Part shown: positions 15,509 to 22,439 of the stretch, one piece after another
Position numbering within the stretch: the stretch's first letter is position 1
Layout of the letters: each line of letters begins with the position of its first letter
NCBI GenBank assembly: GCA_023426125.1
Contig: JAFABI010000017.1
Coordinates: 124,001 to 188,000 of the forward strand
Reading direction: 5' to 3'
Length of the DNA: 64,000 nt
Source: Bacillota bacterium
GTDB lineage: Bacteria > Bacillota > Clostridia > Acetivibrionales > DTU013
Program-made: the position numbers and the translations under genes
Notes under the pieces: model-generated
What the model saw: the letters and a program-made list of their open reading frames with translations, nothing else
What the model was told of the DNA's origin: nothing
Database searches by the model: none

Positions 15509-17197
15509 ATGGTGATCAACAGACTGAACAGCATCGGAAGATACAGGCAAATCATAACGGTTTTCACAAAACATGGCTTTGGGCTGCTCATAGATCAGCT
15601 GGGTATTTTCCGCTATCTAAAGATCAAAAAAAGAATTTCGGCTGCCGGTGTGAAAGCTGACAGCTCCAAGCTTTCAACAGGCCAAAGGCTGCGGCTGTCC
15701 CTGGAAGAGCTGGGACCTGCCTTTGTCAAGCTGGGTCAGATTTTAAGCACAAGGCCGGATATCCTCCCGCCGGAGATCGTGGAGGAGCTTAAAAAGCTCC
15801 AGGATTCGGTGCCGCCCTTTTCTTTTACCGAAGTGAGGACAGTCATTGAAGAGGAATTCGGGGAGCAGCTGGAAAACGTTTATAAGGAATTTCAGGAGAA
15901 ACCGGTGGCTGCGGCCTCCATATCCCAGGTACACCATGCCAGGCTCAGCTCAGGGAAACCGGTGGCGGTTAAGGTTCAGAGACCTGGAATTGAAAAAACC
16001 ATTAACCTTGATCTCCATATACTAAAGGACCTGGCAGGTTTTATCGACCATCACACCCAATATGGAAAATTGTACGACTGCAGCGGCATGGTGCTTGAGT
16101 TTGAAAACACGATAAAAAACGAACTGGACTTTACCCGGGAAGCGGAAAATGCCGAGACCTTCCAGCAGAATTTTACCAGGGATGAAGGCATTACGGTTCC
16201 GAAGGTAAAATGGATTTATACCACAAAGCGCATACTTACCATGGAGTACATTGACGGAATCCGTGTGGACGACGAAGCTGTACTGGAACTGGCCGGCATC
16301 GACAAAAAGCTGCTGGCAAAGAAGCTTGCCGCGTCCATATGCAACCAGATACTGCGGGACGGGTTTTTTCACGCAGACCCTCATCCCGGAAACATTCAGG
16401 TTCTGCCGGATGGTACCATCGTGTTTCTCGATCTGGGAATGGTAGGATACCTCAATGAAGCGCGCAAAAGAATGATATCGGATTTTTTCATCGGGGTCGC
16501 CTCCAGAGACAGCCGGTTGGTTGTCAAGTCCATCATCGACCTGGAAACAATGCCGAGCCGAAGCAATATTAAAAGGTTCGAAAAGGATGTGGACAGGATC
16601 ATTGAGAAATATCTGACCATGCCCTGGCATGAGATAAAGCTTGAGGCTTTGCTTTACGAGACCTTCACCATTGCATTTTTGAACAATATAAAGATACCCC
16701 GGGAATTTGCTTTGCTGGCCAAGACCCTTGGCACCCTTCAAAGCCTGCTGGAAAAGCTGGCCCCCGATCTCAACGCTCTGGTCGTGGCAAAGCCCATTGC
16801 AAAAAAGCTGCTGTACCAGTCCTTCTCGGTAGAGAAAATAGGCAATGACATTAAAAAAAGCTTATGGAGTTACAGGGACCTGCTGAAGGAACTGCCCTCT
16901 GTGGTGCTGAACCTTTTGACCAAAATGGAAGACGAGGACTTTGCCGTTCAACTGCATATCAAAGAGATTGACAGCATTCAAAAGCGATTTGATGGGGCTT
17001 TTAACAGAATGTCTTTCAGTATGGTACTCCTTGCCGTAAGCATTATTATAGCAGGAATTATTATAGGCTCCAGCTTAAGCGCGGGCGCAGGGAATGAAAT
17101 GTACCTGCTGAATGCTGCGATATTGAAAGCAGGACTGGCTATCGCCCTGTTTATTATTTTAGGACTGGCGATTTCCATGTTCAAATCAAGACGGTGA
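15509..17197 (+). CDS. AarF/ABC1/UbiB family atypical kinase-like protein
   Basis: UbiB-family proteins are membrane-bound atypical kinase-like ATPases needed for quinone or other isoprenoid lipid biology. The 562-residue product has the family KxGQ motif (FVKLGQILSTRPD, near residue 73), the lysine-bearing PVAVKVQRPGI strand, the catalytic-loop HADPHPGN at residue 288, the LDLGMVG metal motif, and two C-terminal membrane helices (about residues 508-528 and 535-556). The ATG at 15509 follows AGGAAATGGT; upstream in-frame codons to 15428 overlap the radical SAM gene. The lack of other ubiquinone genes, as expected in an anaerobe, leaves the lipid target open. Its 3' tail is partly duplicated downstream (17253-17322). 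Confidence 0.93.
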   Translation: MVINRLNSIGRYRQIITVFTKHGFGLLIDQLGIFRYLKIKKRISAAGVKADSSKLSTGQRLRLSLEELGPAFVKLGQILSTRPDILPPEIVEELKKLQDSVPPFSFTEVRTVIEEEFGEQLENVYKEFQEKPVAAASISQVHHARLSSGKPVAVKVQRPGIEKTINLDLHILKDLAGFIDHHTQYGKLYDCSGMVLEFENTIKNELDFTREAENAETFQQNFTRDEGITVPKVKWIYTTKRILTMEYIDGIRVDDEAVLELAGIDKKLLAKKLAASICNQILRDGFFHADPHPGNIQVLPDGTIVFLDLGMVGYLNEARKRMISDFFIGVASRDSRLVVKSIIDLETMPSRSNIKRFEKDVDRIIEKYLTMPWHEIKLEALLYETFTIAFLNNIKIPREFALLAKTLGTLQSLLEKLAPDLNALVVAKPIAKKLLYQSFSVEKIGNDIKKSLWSYRDLLKELPSVVLNLLTKMEDEDFAVQLHIKEIDSIQKRFDGAFNRMSFSMVLLAVSIIIAGIIIGSSLSAGAGNEMYLLNAAILKAGLAIALFIILGLAISMFKSRR

Positions 17198-17322
17198 GAT
17201 AGCAATGCTTGAAGGGAGCAGAAATATGGTAATAGCCGCAAGGATTATTCCAGGGCTGATTATTTCCATGTTCAAATCAAGGCGCCGGGAATAGCAGCGC
17301 TTGAAAGGGGTATAAGTATATG
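17162..17322 (+). repeat. Imperfect tandem duplication of the AarF gene tail and the following ribosome site
   Basis: Copy 1 (17162-17229) and copy 2 (17253-17322) both read ATTTCCATGTTCAAATCAAG near their 5' ends and then AG-rich sequence with CTTGAA-GGG and ATATGG at their 3' ends. The offset is about 93 bases. Copy 2 provides the ribosome site and ATG of the next gene. Confidence 0.75.
17226..17294 (+). other. 22-codon mini-frame created by the duplication
   Basis: An ATG at 17226, preceded by GAAGGGAG, opens a frame ending in GLIISMFKSRRRE and a TAG at 17292. The end copies the C-terminus of the AarF-like protein (LAISMFKSRR). It could be a leader peptide or a leftover of the duplication; I favour a leftover. 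Confidence 0.35.
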
Positions 17323-18045
17323 GCGGGCTTTAACGATTTGCTGCTGTTTTTTACAATCTATTCTTTCCTGGGATGGGGGATGGAAACTGTTTTTGCCAGC
17401 TTCAACGAAAGAAAGATCATCAACAGGGGTTTTTTAACCGGCTTTGTCTGCCCCATTTACGGTTTTGGCGCTATTCTGATCCTTCAGACCTCAACATGGG
17501 TTTCTGATGTTTTGGAAAATCCCTTTACCGCAATGATCGTCAACATCGTGTTTGCCGTGATTCTAGTCACTGTGCTGGAATATATCACAGGATTTCTTCT
17601 GGAAAAGATTTTTGATTGCAAATGGTGGGACTATAGCGGTAATTTACTGAACCTTCATGGGTATATTTGCTTGCAATATTCCCTCCTCTGGGGGGTACTG
17701 ACGTTTGTGATGCTGCGGATTGTACATCCTGCTGTTTCGGAAATTGTTCTTTCGGTCCCCGCATCCATCAAAGGCTATTTAGCGGCATTTCTGCTGGTCT
17801 ACTTTCTGGCGGATACGGCCGGAGAGGTATTTGGCGCTCTGGATTTGCGAGCGGTCATTCTAAATTACCCAGATTTTTCGGCAACGAAATATTATGAAAA
17901 AATTCTTCAATATAAAAGGTTTTTTCTCGCATTTCCCCGGCTGCTGATTTTGAATGCCGGCATTCTAAACCGCGATATAAGGAGCATCCTCAATGACAGA
18001 ATGGATAAAATCAAAGTTGAACTTAAAAGCAGATTCCTCCAGTGA
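17320..18045 (+). CDS. CmpB-type putative ABC-transporter membrane protein (type IV)
   Basis: This 241-residue integral membrane protein begins with GWGMETVFASFNERKIINRG and FLTGFVCPIYGFGA, the hallmark of the PF06541-type (ABC_trans_CmpB) family. It has about six hydrophobic segments and a basic, cytoplasmic C-terminus. Despite the family name, transport has not been shown for most members, and no ATPase gene is adjacent. The GAAAGGGG ribosome site lies in the second copy of a local duplication. The gene overlaps the next one, an HD-domain hydrolase, by 53 bases, so the two are likely coupled in translation and in function. Confidence 0.85.
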   Translation: MAGFNDLLLFFTIYSFLGWGMETVFASFNERKIINRGFLTGFVCPIYGFGAILILQTSTWVSDVLENPFTAMIVNIVFAVILVTVLEYITGFLLEKIFDCKWWDYSGNLLNLHGYICLQYSLLWGVLTFVMLRIVHPAVSEIVLSVPASIKGYLAAFLLVYFLADTAGEVFGALDLRAVILNYPDFSATKYYEKILQYKRFFLAFPRLLILNAGILNRDIRSILNDRMDKIKVELKSRFLQ

Positions 18046-18514
18046 GGAAGACTATGAAAAATGTATTCGTGATCTGATCCGTCATGAAAGGGTAGGATCC
18101 ATGAGAAATTTTATACAGCATGGCGATATAAACTGCCTTGAACACAGCCTCTATGTTTCCTACAGCAGCTACCGGATATGCAGGCGGCTGGGACTTGACT
18201 ACCGTTCGGCAGCCAGAGGAGGACTGCTTCATGACTTTTTCCTGTATGACTGGCATACCGGAAAACCGCATAAGGGGCTGCATGGGTTTATTCACCCCTA
18301 TATTGCCTTGCAAAATGCAAACAAGTATTTTAATTTGAACGACCGAGAAAAGGACATCATCCGGAAGCATATGTGGCCTTTGACCCTAAGCCTGCCAAGT
18401 TACCGGGAATCTTTCGTGGTGCTGTTGGCGGATAAATACTGCGCATCTATGGAGATTGTCAAATTTGGCGGCAGTAAAAATTTTCATAGGCTAAAAGAGA
18501 TATTTGAAATATGA
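17993..18514 (+). CDS. HD-domain phosphohydrolase-like protein
   Basis: The 173-residue product carries an HD-domain pattern: conserved histidine in CLEHSLYVSYSSYRI (about residue 45), the HD pair in GGLLHDFFLYDWH (about residues 75-76), downstream histidines in GFIHPYIALQNA and RKHMWPLT, and the closing aspartate in VVLLADKYCA. HD proteins hydrolyse phosphate esters of nucleotides or other small molecules using metals. The start codon lies inside the CmpB-type gene (53-base overlap). In many Firmicutes the two genes occur as a pair. The substrate is unknown. Confidence 0.85.
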   Translation: MTEWIKSKLNLKADSSSEEDYEKCIRDLIRHERVGSMRNFIQHGDINCLEHSLYVSYSSYRICRRLGLDYRSAARGGLLHDFFLYDWHTGKPHKGLHGFIHPYIALQNANKYFNLNDREKDIIRKHMWPLTLSLPSYRESFVVLLADKYCASMEIVKFGGSKNFHRLKEIFEI

Positions 18515-18626
18515 ATTTTACTGGGTTTGCAGCAGCTAAAACTATATGGGAAAAAAGTAATCCCTCGTAGTATCCAGCTTAAGTCATTTTGGAAAGTTAT
18601 GTAATGTATGCGAAAGAAGGTGTAGG

Positions 18627-19670
18627 ATGCTTGATTTTATTGCAATTCCCATGGGACACGTGTTGAAATTCATATACGATATGCTTGCGTTTAAAAATTA
18701 CGGTATTGCAATCATACTGTTGACGGTGATGGTAAAAACACTTTTGCTGCCGCTCTATATAAAACAGTATCATTCAACGTCAAAGCTCAGTGAAATTCAG
18801 CCTCAAATGCTGGAAATCCAGAAGAGATATAAAAACGACAAAGAAAAGCTGAATGGAGAAATGATGAAGCTGTATCAGGAAAATAAAGTGAACCCTGCCG
18901 GCGGCTGTTTGCCGCTGCTGGTCCAGATGCCTATTTTATTTTCACTGTACTACGTGATCTCACAGCCGTTAAAATATATGGTCGGAAAATCACCCGAGGT
19001 GATCGGGCAATTATTTGAAAAGATACCGGTAGGCCCGGATAGAATAGCAAACATGCATGATTTGAGCATTATCACTTACTTTGAGAAGCATACGGAAGCA
19101 TTAGCCAATGTCAGCCAGATACTAAAGAGAGACGAATTGCTCAATATGAATTTTATTGGGATTAATCTGGGTGCAATCCCTACCTGGGATTATCATAAGC
19201 TTTTTGATCCCGCTGCAGGCATACAAAATCTGATTTTGCTTTTAATTCCGTTGTTGTCGGCGGTTACGACCTATATCTCCGTGAAATATTCCATGCAGCA
19301 AACGCCTCAGACCAGCGACAATCAAATGCAGGCATCCATGCAAAAAAATATGGCTTTGATATCTCCCGTCATGACCGGATTCATTTCTTTTACCGTACCT
19401 GCCGGGCTTGGTCTTTACTGGATCATAGGAAACATTTATCAGATAGCCCAGCAAATGTTCATGAACAGGTTTGTTATAAAAAAGAATGTGAAGGCTGAAG
19501 TGAATAAGGAGAAGGAAAGGGAAAGCTCCGGTGGACAACCTTTTAGAACACATCAACGCGCCAGGCGATATCAAAAAATTGGACAAAAGGCAATTGAAGC
19601 AATTGGCGGAGGAAGTCAGGAAGCTCCTGATAGCAACGGTATCAAGGACGGGAGGCCATCTGGCTTCTAA
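18627..19670 (+). CDS. yidC: YidC/Oxa1 family membrane protein insertase
   Basis: YidC inserts and folds membrane proteins. The product has the typical Gram-positive layout: first membrane helix (LTVMVKTLLLPLYIKQ with the functional hydrophilic-groove arginine or lysine region), a cytoplasmic helical hairpin (PQMLEIQKRYKNDKEKLNGE), the NPAGGCLPLLVQMPI motif, and later helices (LLLIPLLSAVTTYIS, FTVPAGLGLYWIIGN). Family homology ends near 19500; the last 45 residues are read out of frame through the start of the dxs remnant, so the native C-terminus was probably lost. No lipoprotein signal is present. It lies in the TetR-flanked locus, away from rpmH-rnpA, so it is probably an additional copy. 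Confidence 0.9.
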   Translation: MLDFIAIPMGHVLKFIYDMLAFKNYGIAIILLTVMVKTLLLPLYIKQYHSTSKLSEIQPQMLEIQKRYKNDKEKLNGEMMKLYQENKVNPAGGCLPLLVQMPILFSLYYVISQPLKYMVGKSPEVIGQLFEKIPVGPDRIANMHDLSIITYFEKHTEALANVSQILKRDELLNMNFIGINLGAIPTWDYHKLFDPAAGIQNLILLLIPLLSAVTTYISVKYSMQQTPQTSDNQMQASMQKNMALISPVMTGFISFTVPAGLGLYWIIGNIYQIAQQMFMNRFVIKKNVKAEVNKEKERESSGGQPFRTHQRARRYQKIGQKAIEAIGGGSQEAPDSNGIKDGRPSGF

Positions 19671-20310
19671 TCTGGGCACGGTAGAACTGACTATCGCACT
19701 CCATTTTATTTTTGATTCTCCGAAAGACAAGATCATTTGGGATGTGGGGCATCAGTCCTATACGCATAAAATCCTCACAGGCAGGAAAGAAAGCTTTAGG
19801 ACGCTCAGGACGCTGAACGGCGTTTCAGGCTTCCCCAAAACAAAGGAAAGCGCGCATGACGCCTTCAACACCGGGCACAGCAGCACTTCCATATCTGCCG
19901 CACTGGGGCTTGCAAAGGCAAGGGATATCAAAAATGAAAATTACTCGGTTATTTCAGTCATCGGAGACGGGGCACTTACGGGAGGAATGGCCTTCGAAGC
20001 ATTAAATGATGCCGGAAGGTCGCTGAACAGTTTGATTGTGGTCCTGAATGACAATGCTTTTTCCATAAGAAAAATGTGGGAGGACTTTCAAAGCATTTGG
20101 CGCAAATAAGGACAGAGCCCGCTTATTTCAAGGCAAAAGAGATATTGGAACAGGCTTTTAACAGGATCCCCGGCATTGGCGAACCCATCGTCGGAGGCTT
20201 GAACCGGATTAAAGGCTCGGTGAAATACATGCTCATGCGCAGAACCTTGTTTGAGGAACTTGGATTTAGGTATTTTGGTCCTATCGACGGACTCCAAATA
20301 TGGGAGTATG
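19531..20310 (+). pseudogene. dxs: 1-deoxy-D-xylulose-5-phosphate synthase, truncated and frameshifted
   Basis: A GTG at 19531 with a GGAGAAGG ribosome site starts a normal DXS N-terminus (HINAPGDIKKLDKRQLKQL, SRTGGHLASNLGTVELTIAL, WDVGHQSYTHKILTGR, and the thiamine-diphosphate motif GDGALTGGMAFEALND). At about 20072, in a run of A residues, the frame shifts by one; the other frame continues correctly with NVGGLSKHLAQIRTEPA to RYFGPIDG at about 20288. There homology stops, about 265 residues into a protein of roughly 620. The rest of the enzyme is absent and a DUF2974-like 3' end follows. The 5' end overlaps yidC by 140 bases. The remnant cannot be active. Confidence 0.85.
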
Positions 20311-20766
20311 AAGGACCGGATATATAAAACCTTATCGCAATCATCCATAATCGGAATGCTTTTGCAGCATCAGGAAAGCTATTCTGTTGTAAAAAGCAAT
20401 CGCATCTGGATCATGCAGCACGATCCCTTTTCATGGCTGATTGACGGCGGTGATTTCAGCTATGTCCGGACAGTAAAAAGCAGTGCGCTGTTCATGAATG
20501 CAACGCTGAATAAATGGATGAGCTCTCTGGACGACAGCAAGCGCGAATTGTTTGTTGATACTCTTTATAAGGTTATTAAAGCAACAGGGGCAACGACATT
20601 TTATGATTTGACCGGCGATTGGCATAAGAAAGCTGTTGACGTGCTTGGAGCGATTAGGGGTGTTGATGAGGAGACAAGAAATTTTGTCTTAAAAACCATA
20701 GGCTCTCTTTTTGTTTTTGCAGTAAAAAATTTACGCGATATCCGCCCGAGAATTTCCAGGAACTGA
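20311..20766 (+). pseudogene. DUF2974/Mbeg1-like alpha/beta hydrolase, C-terminal remnant
   Basis: From about 20311 the frame reads IYKTLSQSSIIGMLLQHQES, YSVVKSNR and the hallmark IMQHDPFSWLIDGGDF, followed by a helical C-terminus (LFVDTLYKVIKATGATTFYD). This is the end of DUF2974 (Mbeg1-like) proteins, a family with a serine-hydrolase fold. The first two thirds, including the nucleophile elbow, are missing and replaced by the dxs remnant. No start signal belongs to it. The two pieces form a chimera that must come from a deletion between two once separate genes. Confidence 0.7.
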
Positions 20767-20786
20767 AGGAGCGCTGCGCTAAAGAT

Positions 20787-20816
20787 TTGACAGCCAGCGT
20801 TCATTTACTCTATAAT
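20787..20816 (+). promoter_or_regulatory. Promoter of the second tetR gene
   Basis: Perfect boxes TTGACA (20787-20792) and TATAAT (20811-20816) are 18 bases apart. The operator-like site D follows three bases later. Confidence 0.85.
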
Positions 20817-20818
20817 AA

Positions 20819-20840
20819 ATTGGACGGTTGTCTGAATGAT
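20819..20840 (+). promoter_or_regulatory. TetR-type operator motif, site D (divergent)
   Basis: The core GGACGGTTGTCTGAATGA shares GGACGG, GT and GAAT with site C at the same spacing (14 of 22 positions). It is weaker than A, B and C but has the same place as site A relative to its promoter. Confidence 0.5.
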
Positions 20841-20856
20841 GCAGGAGGAATATACG

Positions 20857-21438
20857 ATGCCCAATGAGTCAGAAAACATGAACCAGGCAAAAAAAATACT
20901 TCATGCCGCCTTTAAATGCATATCCGAGAGAGGCTATGCAAATGTTTCCTTACGGGATATTGCGGATGAAGCCGGCGTCGTCTTAAGCCAGTTGAACTAT
21001 TATTATAAAAACAAGGAAGGACTGTTTACTGAAATCGTAAAAACACTGGCTCAGCAGTATTTGAATGAAATCGAAGACAACTTGAAAAAGGGCAAAACGG
21101 AAAAGGAAAAAATCGCTTGCCTGATCGAATACTTTCAAGGGATGTTGAGAAAGACCCCGGAATTATTCAAGCTTCTATTCGATTTGACCAGTATGGCTCT
21201 CTGGTCGACAGCCTTGAAAGAGCTTCTCAATGATCTTTTCAATAGATTGGCCGGATTAATTGAAAAATATATTCTTCATGATTTTTCCGACACGGATAAA
21301 TTTAAATACAAATCGCCGGTCACATTATCCAGAATGATGCTGGGCACTCTTTTCGGAACTTCCATCCAGGTAATGCTGGCGAATGGCAAAGAAGATATGA
21401 TTGATTCGCTATCCACATTGAAAGCCCTGTTTGAATGA
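20857..21438 (+). CDS. TetR/AcrR family transcriptional regulator (paralog 2)
   Basis: This 193-residue TetR regulator is a close paralog of the one at 13093: the HTH regions are almost the same (RGYANVSLRDIADEAGVVLS, QLNYYYKNKEGLFTE), and the C-terminal domains share 'LGTLFGTSIQVML' with 'LGALYGTSIQIML'. The start at 20857 is chosen because AGGAGG lies eight bases upstream. The earlier in-frame ATG at 20836 falls inside operator-like site D. A perfect promoter precedes the gene. With site C just downstream of the gene, it probably controls itself, the XRE gene and perhaps paralog 1's targets. Confidence 0.92.
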   Translation: MPNESENMNQAKKILHAAFKCISERGYANVSLRDIADEAGVVLSQLNYYYKNKEGLFTEIVKTLAQQYLNEIEDNLKKGKTEKEKIACLIEYFQGMLRKTPELFKLLFDLTSMALWSTALKELLNDLFNRLAGLIEKYILHDFSDTDKFKYKSPVTLSRMMLGTLFGTSIQVMLANGKEDMIDSLSTLKALFE

Positions 21439-21482
21439 AATAGGGCTTTGGACGATCCATCGGGATATATTCCATATCTCAA

Positions 21483-21504
21483 TTAGGACGGACGTGCGAA
21501 TTAG
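21483..21504 (+). promoter_or_regulatory. TetR-type operator motif, site C
   Basis: The core GGACGGACGTGCGAATTA matches site B in all but a few positions, including the ACGT centre and CGAATTA end. It lies between tetR paralog 2 and the XRE gene, 17 bases before the latter's start and next to its GAGGAGG ribosome site. Confidence 0.75.
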
Positions 21505-21521
21505 AGGAGGGGCCAGCCGTT

Positions 21522-21755
21522 ATGGCTACTCTTGTAAAATTTGAACACCTGCTGCAGCAGCAAAAAATAAATTCCTCCGGGTTAGCGGCAAAGATCAACC
21601 TGACAAAAGCTAATTTATCCATCTTACGAACAAATAAAGCAAAAGTGATGCGATTCTCAACACTTGACTCCATCTGCAGAACATTAAATTGCCAGCCTGG
21701 CGACATACTTAAGTATGCGGCGGACGAGAAACAGTTTGAAGTGGATTCCTGTTAA
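21522..21755 (+). CDS. XRE/Cro-like helix-turn-helix protein
   Basis: This 77-residue protein is a single HTH domain of the XRE type with recognition region SSGLAAKINLTKANLSILRT and the family ending DSICRTLNCQPGDILKY, as in HTH_26-type regulators such as YozG-like proteins. It has no ligand or partner domain. It lies right after tetR paralog 2 and below operator-like site C, so it is likely under TetR control. Targets are unknown. Confidence 0.88.
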   Translation: MATLVKFEHLLQQQKINSSGLAAKINLTKANLSILRTNKAKVMRFSTLDSICRTLNCQPGDILKYAADEKQFEVDSC

Positions 21756-21788
21756 TGGTAAAATAATAAAGTAAACAGGAGGATTTCT

Positions 21789-22415
21789 ATGCCGGGATCG
21801 ATGATACATTTACTAATGGCACATAAGGTCAAACCGGAGGGCAGCACGCTGTTTTATGCAGGAAATCTTGCTCCCGATGCGGTGACAAACCGGGAGGATA
21901 AGGATATTACGCATTTCCGGGATCTTCAGGACAGAAGCGGAGCGCTGGCTGCTCTTGCCCTTCAAACACCGCCGTCCGATGATTTCGCGGAAGGTGTCCT
22001 GCTGCATTTGTATACCGACTGGCGATGGGATATTCTCGCAAGGGATGAATTTATTAAAACAGCCGGCGGTGACTGGTTTCCGGAGTACCGTAAAGAAATA
22101 AGCCTGGCCAGCTGGTATGCCTTTCACCATACCGACTGGGCGAATGGCTTATGGGAGCGGATGGACCGGTGTGAGGCTTCCGAATATGGAAAAATCCCGG
22201 GAGCAACGGCGGAGGAGTTTGAGGATTTCATTTGCAGGAACAAAAAGTGGCACATGGAAAACGATTCAGGACCGTCAACGGTTTTTACACCGGAGTTTAT
22301 TGAGGAGTTTATCCATAAAATCGCCGAGGAATATACCCAATGGAAAATCTTGCAGGAGATTTCTTACTATAATGCTCTGCCGGTTGTAAACACTGAAGAA
22401 AGGGCAATGTATTAA
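21789..22415 (+). CDS. Zinc-dependent phospholipase C / P1-nuclease-like hypothetical protein
   Basis: The 208-residue product starts with MPGSMIHLLMAHKVKPEGST and FYAGNLAPDAV, a pattern of small cytoplasmic proteins related to the zinc-dependent phospholipase C fold. Possible metal ligands are His7 and His12 in the first helix, Asp in NLAPDAV, His in THFRDL, the histidine and aspartate in LLHLYTDWRWD, and histidines in AFHHTDW. No signal peptide is seen, so it acts in the cytoplasm if active. AGGAGG precedes the ATG. The family call is moderate; the substrate is unknown. It follows the XRE gene and may share its transcript. Confidence 0.6.
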   Translation: MPGSMIHLLMAHKVKPEGSTLFYAGNLAPDAVTNREDKDITHFRDLQDRSGALAALALQTPPSDDFAEGVLLHLYTDWRWDILARDEFIKTAGGDWFPEYRKEISLASWYAFHHTDWANGLWERMDRCEASEYGKIPGATAEEFEDFICRNKKWHMENDSGPSTVFTPEFIEEFIHKIAEEYTQWKILQEISYYNALPVVNTEERAMY

Positions 22416-22439
22416 TTAATTAATATAAACAGGTATCGA

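Noticed and set aside
14707..15591. Minus-strand open frame opposite the radical SAM gene
   Set aside because: It overlaps conserved SPASM-like codons, and the product is not like any protein family I know.
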